Positions 28,143 through 35,583 of a stretch of DNA of 64,000 nt are shown here, piece by piece. Every line of letters starts with the position of its first letter. Position 1 is the first letter of the stretch. Source of the DNA: DASRIA01 sp963768885. Lineage in GTDB: Bacteria; Actinomycetota; Thermoleophilia; Solirubrobacterales; JBBDJG01. The notes beneath the pieces were generated by a model. The model saw only the letters and a list, made by a program, of their open reading frames with translations, did not search any database and had not been told where the DNA came from. Position numbers and translations under genes: made by a program. The stretch spans positions 310,001 through 374,000 of the forward strand of contig CAVYJN010000007.1 of assembly GCA_963768885.1 (NCBI GenBank). Direction: 5' to 3'.

Positions 28143-28511
28143 CTACGCGCCCTTGACGAGGCCGACGAGGTGGCCCTCCGGGTCGGTGAACTGGCCCAGC
28201 TCGACGGTGTCCATCACCTTCTCGGGACCCATCACGCGGGTCCCACCGAGGCTCTCGGCCTTCGCGAGCGCGGCCTCGATGTCGGGCACCGCGACGTAGA
28301 AGGTGACGTGGCCGCCGTAGCCCTCGGGCCCTCCCGCGACGCCTCCGCCGATCCCCACGCCGTCCGCGCCCGTGTTCCCGTCGCGCTGGACGATCCCGTA
28401 GCTCATCGGATTGCCGGCGTCGATCTGCCATCCGAAGAGGTCTGCGTAGTAGCTCTGAAGCTTCCCCCCGTCCTTCCCGATGATCTCGAAGTGGACCACA
28501 GGCTGTCCCAT
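28143..28511 (-). CDS. VOC-family protein (glyoxalase/bleomycin-resistance fold)
   Basis: A 122-residue beta-alpha-beta-beta-beta pair protein: PVVHFEIIGKDGGKLQSYYADLFG at the front and VTFYVAVPDIEAALAKAESLG, then GQFTDPEGHLVGLVK at the end, the usual metal-site Glu-type region. VOC proteins include glyoxalase I, dioxygenases and drug-binding proteins; which one is not visible. GGAGA lies just upstream of ATG 28511. A long structured leader precedes it (28600-28870). Confidence 0.85.
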   Translation of the reverse strand: MGQPVVHFEIIGKDGGKLQSYYADLFGWQIDAGNPMSYGIVQRDGNTGADGVGIGGGVAGGPEGYGGHVTFYVAVPDIEAALAKAESLGGTRVMGPEKVMDTVELGQFTDPEGHLVGLVKGA

Positions 28512-28613
28512 CTCTGTCTCCTTTCCGCGCCGGCTTGGCCGGCCGCATGATGACGGCTGCTTCCCCAATGACCGTGGGCCGCACCGATAATCATCGCGCC
28601 ACCCGGAAATGCG

Positions 28614-28640
28614 AAGGGCCGCCCACGAGGAGCGGCCCTT
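28614..28640. terminator. Hairpin in the VOC leader
   Basis: AAGGGCCGC and GCGGCCCTT form a perfect nine-base-pair stem with a nine-base loop. It could act as an intrinsic attenuator for the downstream VOC gene on the minus strand or terminate on the plus strand, where CTTC follows. No long T-run. Confidence 0.45.
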
Positions 28641-28799
28641 CTTCAGGTGCGATTGAGAACAGGAAGCGGCTGGTGAAGCCGGGTGGGACGTCTCCCCGGC
28701 ACCGCGTCCCGCCGGTGCTAGGTGTGGATTCCGCCAAGCGGCTCGCACCCTGCTCGCCCTGCGCCGTCGCTCACGCGACGGCAAGAGACAGGCGGCCGT

Positions 28800-28835
28800 C
28801 TAGCGGCCCCGCACCTCCAGCGTCCCGGTAAGCAT
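28800..28835 (-). CDS. Possible leader peptide, 11 codons
   Basis: ATG at 28835 opens MLTGTLEVRGR then TAG. An exceptionally strong AGAAAGGAGG lies 16-27 bases upstream; the frame also stays open upstream through VVLLIH to a GTG overlapping that sequence. The length and strong ribosome-binding site fit a leader peptide whose translation could control downstream RNA folding. Confidence 0.35.
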   Translation of the reverse strand: MLTGTLEVRGR

Positions 28836-28969
28836 GTGAATCAGTAGGACCACCTCCTTTCTCTGGTCCCCTTATTGAAGCATGGCCCGGAAACGCCAGC
28901 GCGGGCGCGGGGCCGGGCGGGGGCAACGTGTACCTTCGTGTCGCCCGGTCACCTCAGCCAGGAGGACAC

Positions 28970-29341
28970 ATGCTCGACCACGTGGGATTGGACGTCAGCG
29001 ACTACGGGCGGAGCAAGACCTTCTACGAGAAGGCTCTCGCCCCGCTCGGGCTGAAGCTCATGATGGAGCCGATGCCGGGCATCGGAGGCTTCGGCGACGG
29101 CCGCAAGCCGTTCTTCTGGATCGGCGCCAGGGGCCGCGCCCCGCAGAGCGGGGTCCACGTGGCGTTCACGACCGACAGCCGTGGGGCCGTCGACGCGTTC
29201 CACGCCGCCGCCCTGCAGGCGGGCGCCACCGACAACGGCGGGCCGGGCGTGCGTGAGATCTACCACCCGAACTACTACGGCGCCTTCGTGCTCGACCCGG
29301 ACGGGAACAACGTCGAGGCCGTGTGCCACGACCCGGCATAG
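28970..29341 (+). CDS. VOC-family protein
   Basis: A 123-residue protein beginning MLDHVGLDVSDYGRSKTFYEKAL and ending in the paired motif GAFVLDPDGNNVEAVCH, the classical VOC metal/active-site ends. It belongs to the glyoxalase/bleomycin-resistance superfamily and may be a lyase or dioxygenase-like enzyme; the substrate is unknown. AGGAGG sits five bases before ATG 28970. It is not closely similar to the VOC protein at 28143-28511, so the two are probably not a recent duplication. Confidence 0.87.
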   Translation: MLDHVGLDVSDYGRSKTFYEKALAPLGLKLMMEPMPGIGGFGDGRKPFFWIGARGRAPQSGVHVAFTTDSRGAVDAFHAAALQAGATDNGGPGVREIYHPNYYGAFVLDPDGNNVEAVCHDPA

Positions 29342-29357
29342 GTCCAGCCAGGCAGCG

Positions 29358-29789
29358 CTACGGCATGCCGGGAGGAGGGTTGCTGCTGTTCCAGATGTCG
29401 CGAGCCATGGCCCACGTGCCGTCGGCCTGCCGTTGATAGACGCTGATGTGCTTGCCGGAGTCTCGCACCGGCTCGCCGCCGCCCTTCGGGGTGAGCGTGA
29501 TCTCCCAGGTACCGCTCTCGAACGCCCACTCGGGACTGACGACCTGAACCTCGTTCGGAGATATGTCGAAGCCGACGTCGAATTGGGCCAGGAAGCCCTG
29601 GGACCACGCTCGGATCGCCTCGGTGCCGACGTTTGCCGGGAAGCCGGGCGGCATCTGCACACCGTCGTCGGTGAAGCCGGCCACCCAGCCCTCCGCGTCG
29701 CCGTTGTTCAGCGCGGCGATGTGAGCCTCGCGGGCCCTGTCGATCGCATCCACTGCGGCTTCGGTGGCCTGTGCTCCTTGCGTGCTCAT
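29358..29789 (-). CDS. SnoaL-like/DUF4440 family protein
   Basis: A 143-residue NTF2-like protein: DRAREAHIAALNNGDAEGW, FTDDGVQMPPG, GTEAIRAWSQG and the C-terminal WAMARDIWNSS match the DUF4440/SnoaL-like cone fold. Members are small isomerases, hydrolases or binding proteins, often induced in stress. A GAGGAG box six bases upstream supports ATG 29789. It converges with the VOC gene and follows the cupin gene on the minus strand after 52 bases. Confidence 0.8.
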   Translation of the reverse strand: MSTQGAQATEAAVDAIDRAREAHIAALNNGDAEGWVAGFTDDGVQMPPGFPANVGTEAIRAWSQGFLAQFDVGFDISPNEVQVVSPEWAFESGTWEITLTPKGGGEPVRDSGKHISVYQRQADGTWAMARDIWNSSNPPPGMP

Positions 29790-29841
29790 GAAGACTCCTC
29801 GGTCTTGAATGGTTCCGCTTGTCCGTTGCCGCGCCCGGGTG

Positions 29842-30219
29842 TCACTCCGCCCAGGGCGCCTGCAGTTCCTCTCCATCCGGAAGGAAGGTCCGCGTCCCGA
29901 GCGGCATCACCGCGATCGCGTCCAGCGGTTCGCCGTCCTCCGGCCCAAAAAGCTGATGGAGCCGGTTGGGCGGCACGATCACGACATCGCCCGGCGAGAC
30001 TTCCACGCGCTGGTCGTCCAGGCTCGCGCTGCCCGAGCCGGCGAGCACCACGAGCACTTCCTCGTGATCGTGCGTGTGTGGAGGACTCGCCGCTCCCGCT
30101 TCGGTGACTCCCCGCCAGACCGCAACCTCGGCCGCGCCCCTGCTGGGCGTAGCGAGTCCGCGCATGTGGTTGCCCATCAACTCGAATTCCGGGATATCGC
30201 CTGCTCGGACCAAGCCCAT
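29842..30219 (-). CDS. Cupin-domain protein
   Basis: A 125-residue single cupin. Motif 1 is SPPHTHDHEEVLVVLAGSG (metal-binding His-x-His...Glu) and motif 2 is VSPGDVVIVPPNRLHQL (His). Stand-alone cupins bind one metal and act as isomerases, dioxygenases or sensors. GGAAG precedes ATG 30219 at a good distance. Together with the SnoaL-like gene downstream it may form a small stress or secondary-metabolism unit; that is inference. Confidence 0.85.
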   Translation of the reverse strand: MGLVRAGDIPEFELMGNHMRGLATPSRGAAEVAVWRGVTEAGAASPPHTHDHEEVLVVLAGSGSASLDDQRVEVSPGDVVIVPPNRLHQLFGPEDGEPLDAIAVMPLGTRTFLPDGEELQAPWAE

Positions 30220-30289
30220 TCGAAGCTTCCTTTCAGTCGATCGATGGTGGAACGTAACCGCTCGAACCTTGCCACGAGCTCGCCGGCAC

Positions 30290-30376
30290 TCACCCGAGCT
30301 GGCGGGCCAGATTGTAGGCAGCACTGATCAGCGCCAGATGCACCGGCAACCGCGTGTTCCGTCGCAGCCGGGGCAC
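30290..30376 (-). pseudogene. 28-codon remnant, possibly a transposase C-terminus
   Basis: A short minus-strand frame reads VPRLRRNTRLPVHLALIS then AAYNLARQLG and stops; an in-frame TAG lies directly upstream. The helical ending is reminiscent of C-termini of some IS-family transposases, but the match is from memory and weak. The surrounding 30220-30596 holds no other gene I can support, and its base use looks less G/C-biased than the neighbours. Confidence 0.2.
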
Positions 30377-30596
30377 CTACGGGATGAAGATGCCGGGCCG
30401 CGCGAGGACGGTGTTGTCCGCAGCGGTGTCCCCGTCGCCGTCGGCACCGTGAGCCTCCCCACACCTGCAATAGGCCTGGAACCTATTCCTCGTCCGATCC
30501 CGGGTCAAGGACGCCATGCCCCGGTCCCGGACAGCGCAGATCTCGGCGACCAATACGACGGCTTGCCGATGAACTAGCCGGGCGCCCGGCGGCGCG

Positions 30597-32474
30597 CTAC
30601 TCGACCGTGACGGTCTTGGCGAGGTTGCGCGGCTGGTCGACGTTCAGGCCGCGCAGACGTGCGATGTGGTAGGCCAGCAGCTGGAGCGGCACCACCGCGA
30701 GGATCGGCTGGAGCAGCCAGTCCGTGCGCGGGATGAAGACCGTCTGGTCGGCTGCCGCCGCGACGTGGCCCGAGCCCTCGGTGGCGACCGCGATCACCTC
30801 GGCCCCGCGGGCCTTGACCTCGGCGACGTTCGAGAGCACCTTCTCGAGCACCGGGCTGTCGGTGGCGACGCACACGACCGGCGTCGAGCTGTCGAGCAGC
30901 GCGATCGGCCCGTGCTTCATCTCGCCCGCGGCATACGCCTCGGTCGGGATGTAGGAGATCTCCTTCAGCTTGAGCGCGCCTTCGAGCGCGATCGGCAGGC
31001 CGATGTGACGGCCGAGGTACAGGAAGAAGTCACGCTCGGAGTGCGTGCGGGCGATCGCGCGGATCTGCTGCTCGCACTGCGTCACGAGCTGGTCGATGCG
31101 GTGCGGGATCGCCTTCAGGTCGGCGATCAGCCCGCGCAGCTCGTCGGGCTCGATCGTGTGGCGCAGCTCGGCGAGCTTCAGGCCGATCAGGTACATCGTC
31201 GCCACCTGCGCGACGAAGGTCTTCGTCGCGGCGACGCCGATCTCGAGGCCGGCGCGCGTGTAGAGCACGCCGTCCGCGTCGCGGGTCGCCTGGCTGCCGA
31301 GGATGTTGGTGATCGCGAGCACGGTCGCGCCCCGGCTGCGCGCGAGGCGCATGGCCGCAAGCGTGTCGGCCGTCTCGCCGGACTGGGAGATGCCGATCAC
31401 GAGGTCGTCCGGGCCGATCACGGGGTCGCGGTAGCGGTACTCGGACGCGATGTCCATCTCGACCGGCACGCGCGCCCACTTCTCGATCGCGTAGCGGCCG
31501 ACGAGCCCGGCGTGGTAGGAGGTGCCGCACGCGACGATCACGATCCGCCGGAACTTCGCCAGCCGGTCGTCGTCGATCCCGATGTCGCTCAGGTCGACGG
31601 CGTCCCCCTGCGCGAGCCGATCGGCGATCGTCTCGGCGACCGCGTCGGACTGCTCGTGGATCTCCTTCAGCATGAAGGTCGGGTAGCCGGACTTCTCGGC
31701 CGCTTCCTCGTCCCACGTGATCTCCTCGATCTCGCGGTCGACCGACTGGCCGGCGGCGCTGCGGAACTCGGTGCTGCCGCGGCGCACGGTCACGATCTCG
31801 TCGTCGTTGACCAGCTGCACGCGACGTGTCTCGCGCAGGAAGGCGGGGATCGCCGACGCGACGAAGTTCTCGCCCTCGCCGACGCCGATCACGAGCGGGC
31901 AGTCCTTGCGCGCGCCCACGATCGTGTCCGGGTCGTCGGCCGACACCGCGACGAACGCGTAGTGGCCGCGCAGGTCGAGGTAGGCGAGGCGCGTTGCCTC
32001 GGTGAGGTTGCCGGGGCCGATCGCGTCCTGGTGCTTCTCGATCAGGTGCGCGACGGCCTCCGCGTCGGTCTCGGAGGAGAAGTGGTGTCCCTCGGCCTCG
32101 AGCTGCGCGCGCAGCTCTACGTAGTTCTCGATGATGCCGTTGAGGACGATGTGCACTCGCCCGCTGCAGTCGGGGTGCGGGTGCGCGTTTCGCTCGGAGG
32201 GCTTGCCGTGCGTCGCCCAGCGCGTGTGGCCGATACCTGTCGTGGCCTCGGCGATCTGCGTCGCGACCGCCGTCCCGCCGTTGGACTCGCTTGCGTCGAC
32301 CGCCTCACGCAGCCGGCTGAGGTTGCCGACCGCGCGCACGGTCTCGATCTGACCACCGTCGGTCATGAGCGAAAGGCCCGCGGAGTCGTAGCCCCGGTAC
32401 TCGAGGCGCTCCAGCCCGTGCATCAGCAGCTCGCGGCACGAACGCTCACCTACGTATCCGACGATGCCGCACAT
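30597..32474 (-). CDS. glmS: Glutamine-fructose-6-phosphate aminotransferase (isomerizing)
   Basis: Makes glucosamine-6-phosphate, the first committed step to UDP-GlcNAc. Catalytic Cys is residue 2 (MCGIVGYVG), the class II glutaminase domain continues with GIGHTRWATHG, and two SIS sugar-isomerase domains follow with CGTSYHAGLVG and SQSGETADTLAAM. It ends NLAKTVTVE as expected. 625 residues is usual. AAGGAG precedes the ATG. The 198-base gap to glmM upstream contains a striking RNA-like fold that may control this gene. Confidence 0.97.
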   Translation of the reverse strand: MCGIVGYVGERSCRELLMHGLERLEYRGYDSAGLSLMTDGGQIETVRAVGNLSRLREAVDASESNGGTAVATQIAEATTGIGHTRWATHGKPSERNAHPHPDCSGRVHIVLNGIIENYVELRAQLEAEGHHFSSETDAEAVAHLIEKHQDAIGPGNLTEATRLAYLDLRGHYAFVAVSADDPDTIVGARKDCPLVIGVGEGENFVASAIPAFLRETRRVQLVNDDEIVTVRRGSTEFRSAAGQSVDREIEEITWDEEAAEKSGYPTFMLKEIHEQSDAVAETIADRLAQGDAVDLSDIGIDDDRLAKFRRIVIVACGTSYHAGLVGRYAIEKWARVPVEMDIASEYRYRDPVIGPDDLVIGISQSGETADTLAAMRLARSRGATVLAITNILGSQATRDADGVLYTRAGLEIGVAATKTFVAQVATMYLIGLKLAELRHTIEPDELRGLIADLKAIPHRIDQLVTQCEQQIRAIARTHSERDFFLYLGRHIGLPIALEGALKLKEISYIPTEAYAAGEMKHGPIALLDSSTPVVCVATDSPVLEKVLSNVAEVKARGAEVIAVATEGSGHVAAAADQTVFIPRTDWLLQPILAVVPLQLLAYHIARLRGLNVDQPRNLAKTVTVE

Positions 32475-32672
32475 ATCCGTACTCCTTTACTTCCGGTATC
32501 GGCTGACTCCTCCAACTGAAAAGAGCCGCCGCCCGCGGCTCTTCATCCTCACCGGAAGAGATAACGATGGTATCAGGGGAAACGCCTGCTTACGCGGAAA
32601 AATTCCGGTCTTTAGGCGTTCGTACTACCCCGTTATGCCGCTTCTGATGCGGGTTCGCGGCGAAGTGCCCGC
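32475..32672 (-). promoter_or_regulatory. Candidate glmS leader RNA (riboswitch-like, unrecognised)
   Basis: On the minus strand nested pairings close a compact domain: ATAAC/GTTAT (32636-32632 with 32565-32561), GGGG/CCCC (32631-32628 with 32579-32576), AACGCCT/AGGCGTT (32620-32614 with 32587-32581) and CGGAA/TTCCG (32607-32603 with 32599-32595). Downstream, TTCCGGT (32557-32551) can pair with ACCGGAA (32497-32491), next to the AAAGGAG of glmS, while a nine-base-pair hairpin plus TTTT (32543-32519) forms between them and competes with a CTCTTC/GAAGAG alternative. This is the layout of an aptamer with an expression platform. The glmS ribozyme core is not visible. Confidence 0.6.
32519..32543 (-). 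terminator. Terminator-like hairpin in glmS leader
   Basis: AAGAGCCGC and GCGGCTCTT form nine base pairs around a five-base loop, followed by four T on the minus strand. Its left arm overlaps GAAGAG, which can pair with upstream CTCTTC, so it may be a switchable terminator. Confidence 0.6.
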
Positions 32673-34004
32673 TCAGCCGCGCGGCCCGAGCTCGCGCTCG
32701 ACGACCTCCACGACCCGCGCGCTGACGGCCTCGCAGCGCTCCTCGCTGGGCGCCTCGACCATCACCCGCACGACGGGTTCGGTGCCCGAGGGGCGCACCA
32801 GTATCCGCCCCTCGCCGTCCAGGGCGCCCGACTCCGCCTCGACGGCCTCCCACACCGCGGACGCGCCCGCCAGGGCCTCGCGGTCCTCGACGCGCACGTT
32901 CACGAGCACCTGCGGGAGCTTTCGCATCGCGGACCCGGCTGCGGGCGGCCGGTCACCGAGCGCGCGCAGCATCAGCAGCGCGGCGGCGATTCCGTCGCCC
33001 GACGGCGTCAGTCGCATGTCGACGATGTGGCCGGACTGCTCTCCGCCCAGCACCCAGTCGCGCCGGAACAGCTCCTCGACCACGTGCCGGTCGCCGACGT
33101 CGGTCGTCACGACCTCGATGCCCGCCTCCGCCATCGCCTGGTGAAATCCGAAGTTCGTCATCACCGTGACGGCCACACCGCCGCCGCGCAACTCGTCGCG
33201 CGCGGCCAGGTCACGCGCGATCTCGGCGATGATCTCGTCGCCGTCGATCACGCTGCCGTCGCCCGTGACCGCAAGCACGCGATCGCCGTCCCCGTCGAAG
33301 GCGAAGCCGACGTCGTGGCCGCCCTCACGGATACGCCCGGCGATCAGCTCCATGTGCGTCGAGCCGCAGCCGGCGTTGATGTTCACGCCGTCGGGCTCGC
33401 AGGCGAGGCACTCGACCTCCGCGCCGAGCCGCTCGAAGAGCATCGGCGCGACCTTGTACGTCGCCCCGTTCGCGCAGTCGAGCAACACGCGGCGACCGGC
33501 GAGCGACAGGTCGGAGCGCGACTCGAGCTCCCGCAGGTAGTCGTCCGCTGCCCCCGCGAGCGCCCGCACCCGGCCACAGGTGGTCGCATCCGCGCCCGGG
33601 GCGCGCGCACCGCCGGCGTGGACATGTCCCTCCACCGCGGCCTCCGCCTCGTCGGAGAGCTTTCGCCCCCGCCCGTCGAAGAACTTGATGCCGTTGTCGT
33701 AATAGGGGTTGTGCGACGCCGAGATCACGGCGCCCATGTCGAACCCGTAGCGCCGCACGAGGATCGAGGCGGCCGGCGTGGGCAGGACACCGGCCAGCAG
33801 CGCCTGACCGCCGGCCGCGGCGACGCCCGCGCACAGGGCGGCCTCGAGCATCTCGCCCGAGACGCGTGTGTCGCGGACCACCAGGACCTGCGGCGAAGGC
33901 GTGTCGCACGCCGCCGCGGCGGCCCGTCCCAGCCCGAACGCGAGCTCGGCGGACAGGAACTCGCCCGCGGGCCCTCTGACACCGTCGGTGCCGAACAGCC
34001 TCAT
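32673..34004 (-). CDS. glmM: Phosphoglucosamine mutase
   Basis: Converts GlcN-6-P to GlcN-1-P. Starts MRLFGTDGVRG, the family's normal N-terminus, so I prefer ATG 34004 to the in-frame TTG at 34022. The phosphoserine is in ISASHNPYYDNG near residue 98, the metal loop is FDGDGDRVLAV, the sugar-binding segment GGEQSGHIVD, and the phosphate-binding end VRPSGTEPVVRVM. 443 residues is typical. Lies downstream of rplM-rpsI, a frequent actinobacterial order, and upstream of glmS. Confidence 0.97.
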   Translation of the reverse strand: MRLFGTDGVRGPAGEFLSAELAFGLGRAAAAACDTPSPQVLVVRDTRVSGEMLEAALCAGVAAAGGQALLAGVLPTPAASILVRRYGFDMGAVISASHNPYYDNGIKFFDGRGRKLSDEAEAAVEGHVHAGGARAPGADATTCGRVRALAGAADDYLRELESRSDLSLAGRRVLLDCANGATYKVAPMLFERLGAEVECLACEPDGVNINAGCGSTHMELIAGRIREGGHDVGFAFDGDGDRVLAVTGDGSVIDGDEIIAEIARDLAARDELRGGGVAVTVMTNFGFHQAMAEAGIEVVTTDVGDRHVVEELFRRDWVLGGEQSGHIVDMRLTPSGDGIAAALLMLRALGDRPPAAGSAMRKLPQVLVNVRVEDREALAGASAVWEAVEAESGALDGEGRILVRPSGTEPVVRVMVEAPSEERCEAVSARVVEVVERELGPRG

Positions 34005-34032
34005 ACCCGGCGCCACCGCCAAGGTGCCGGGC

Positions 34033-34728
34033 CTAGCGCTTCGAGAACTGCGGCCGCTTACGCGCCTTCTTGAGGCCTGCCTTCTTGCGCTCCTTGACCC
34101 GCGGGTCGCGCGTCAGGAACTGGCGGCGCTTGAGCTCGCCGCGCAGGGCCGGGTCGGCCTCGATCAGCGCCTTCGCGATGCCGTGACGCACGGCGTCGGC
34201 CTGGCCCGATATGCCGCCGCCGTGGATCCGCGCGCGCACGTCGATGCGGTCGCCGTAACCGGAGGCCTCGAGCGGCTGGCGCACGACCGCCTGATGCGTG
34301 CGGCGTGGGAAGTACTCCTCGAGCACGCGCCCGTTGAGGCTGAACTGGCCGCTTCCCGGCCGGATGATCACGCGGGCGACCGAGCTCTTCCGCTTGCCGG
34401 TCGCGGAGTAACGCGCGTCGGCGGCCAGGTCGGCGAGGGTGCGGGCGGGCGCCTCGGCGACCTCCTCGGCGGGCGCGGCAGCGTCGGCGCCGGCGTCGCC
34501 GTCGGAGGCCGCAGCCTCCGGAGCGGTTTCCTCCTGCGCCTGCGCCGGCTCGGCGTCGGGAGCCGGCTCGGCGTCGGGAGCGGGGGCCTCCGCGGCGGGA
34601 GCCTCTTCGGCCGCGGGAGCCTCCGCGGCGGGAGCCGCTTCGGCCTCGACCGCCGCGGGCTCGGGCGCCGCGGGCTCCGGCGTCGCCTCGGGCTGCTGGG
34701 CCTGGTCGGGCTCGTTGCTTTCGATCAC
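34033..34728 (-). CDS. rpsI: 30S ribosomal protein S9 with long acidic N-terminal extension
   Basis: The core from about residue 103 (DARYSATGKRKSSVARV) to the C-terminal KKARKRPQFSKR is a standard S9, whose last residues reach the ribosomal P site. The first 100 residues are almost all Ala, Glu, Pro and Asp in loose EAPAAE-type repeats, making the protein 231 residues against about 130 for the bare core. Extensions of this type occur in several actinobacteria, but this one is long. The GTG start overlaps the rplM stop (GTGA). Confidence 0.95.
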   Translation of the reverse strand: MIESNEPDQAQQPEATPEPAAPEPAAVEAEAAPAAEAPAAEEAPAAEAPAPDAEPAPDAEPAQAQEETAPEAAASDGDAGADAAAPAEEVAEAPARTLADLAADARYSATGKRKSSVARVIIRPGSGQFSLNGRVLEEYFPRRTHQAVVRQPLEASGYGDRIDVRARIHGGGISGQADAVRHGIAKALIEADPALRGELKRRQFLTRDPRVKERKKAGLKKARKRPQFSKR

Positions 34729-35162
34729 GCGTTCTCCATCTCGACGGGTTGGGGCTTCTGCGCCTCGTGCGGGTGCTCGGGGCCCGCGTAGACCTTGAGC
34801 TTGCGCATCTGCTGGCGGGCGAGCCGATTGCGGGGGAGCATGCCCTTCACCGCGATCCGGATGACCTCCTCGGGACGGCGCTGGAGCATGTCCTCGAGCG
34901 AGCGGGAGCGCAGGCCTCCCGGGTACCCCGAGTGGTGACGGTACATCTTGGCCCGGCGCTTGTCCCCGGTCACGTGCACCTTCTCGGCGTTGACGACGAT
35001 CACGAAGTCGCCGGTGTCGACGTGCGGCGTGTACTCGGGCTTGCGCTTTCCGCGCAGCGCGTCGGCGATCTGGGTCGCGAGGCGCCCCAGCGTCTTGCCG
35101 CTGGCGTCGACGAGCACCCAGTCACGCTGGCGGCTCGAGGGTTTCGCCACAAAGGTCTTCAT
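34725..35162 (-). CDS. rplM: 50S ribosomal protein L13
   Basis: Core large-subunit protein; reads MKTFVAKPSSRQRDWVLVD, LGRLATQIADALRGK, VVNAEKVHVTGDK, YRHHSGYPGGLRS and the basic KGMLPRNRLARQQMRKLKVY. 145 residues is normal. ATG 35162 lacks a ribosome-binding site; a TATCAT box lies about 40 bases upstream. Operon with rpsI. Confidence 0.97.
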   Translation of the reverse strand: MKTFVAKPSSRQRDWVLVDASGKTLGRLATQIADALRGKRKPEYTPHVDTGDFVIVVNAEKVHVTGDKRRAKMYRHHSGYPGGLRSRSLEDMLQRRPEEVIRIAVKGMLPRNRLARQQMRKLKVYAGPEHPHEAQKPQPVEMENA

Positions 35163-35335
35163 GCGCAAAGCGAGAGCCGCGGCGGGGCCGCGACGACCGG
35201 CGAATGATAGCCGCTGAGGGGCGATCTCCCCGGGCGGGGCAGGATGCCGGAAGGTGCGGCCGAATAACGCAACGGGCACGAAGACGCTCCCAGCGGGACG
35301 TGTCCGCGGACCTTGTAACGCCTGTCTCTAGCCCA

Positions 35336-35397
35336 TTGAAGCGCCCGGTGCGCCGCCGGTCCGGATCCGATCTCGTGGTTATACTGCCGCGCTTCAA
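35336..35397 (+). promoter_or_regulatory. Promoter with flanking inverted repeat upstream of c-di-AMP riboswitch
   Basis: A TATACT box at 35380-35385 is well placed to start a transcript at about 35391, just ahead of the riboswitch. A perfect nine-base inverted repeat TTGAAGCGC (35336-35344) and GCGCTTCAA (35389-35397) brackets it. The repeat may be an operator or chance; no -35 box is clear. Confidence 0.45.
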
Positions 35398-35403
35398 ATA
35401 GGC

Positions 35404-35575
35404 CAGCCGAATCCCGGACCGGGAAACACGGGTCGGGAACGGGGGAACCGCTCGGGCGGCAGCACGCCGCCCACGGGGCGAATCGGCCCAGTGCGCGTCG
35501 GACGACGCGACCGGGGCCGTAGCGCGGCTCTTTCCGCGCGAGCCCGTCAGCTAACTCCGTAGGCCGTCGAAAGAG
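35404..35575 (+). promoter_or_regulatory. c-di-AMP riboswitch (ydaO-yuaA type)
   Basis: The conserved blocks of the ydaO class are present in order: GCCGAATCC at the 5' end, GGGAACGGGGGAACC, ACGGGGCGAATCGGCC (pairing back to the 5' GCCGA), then GAGCCCGTCAGCTAACTCC and GTAGGCCGTCGAAAGAGAGG at the 3' end. These are hallmark sequences seen in actinobacterial examples such as the rpfA leader. Binding of cyclic di-AMP usually turns the downstream gene off. It ends eight bases before the M23 peptidase start, so it most likely controls that gene. Confidence 0.92.
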
Positions 35576-35583
35576 AGGCTTGT

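Larger units (their letters stand above)
28600..28870 (-). ncRNA. Candidate structured leader RNA with upORF, upstream of VOC gene
   Basis: Read on the minus strand, this stretch starts with AGAAAGGAGGTG (28862-28851), an almost complete complement of the 16S rRNA 3' end, inside a GGACCA/TGGTCC dyad. A tiny frame follows, then a perfect eight-base-pair hairpin with a GTGA tetraloop (28782-28763), more short stems, and a nine-base-pair hairpin (28640-28614) 103 bases before the VOC ATG. The 460-base region has no other plausible gene. It resembles an attenuator or other cis-acting RNA, but I do not recognise it. Confidence 0.5.

Noticed and set aside
30177..30470. Minus-strand 97-codon frame upstream of the cupin gene
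   Set aside because: Low-complexity Arg/His/Cys start with no ribosome-binding site and no domain; only the short AAYNLARQLG remnant in another frame looked protein-like.
32475..32672. glmS ribozyme
   Set aside because: The conserved ribozyme core sequences and pseudoknot geometry are not visible, although the position would fit; kept only as an unrecognised structured leader.
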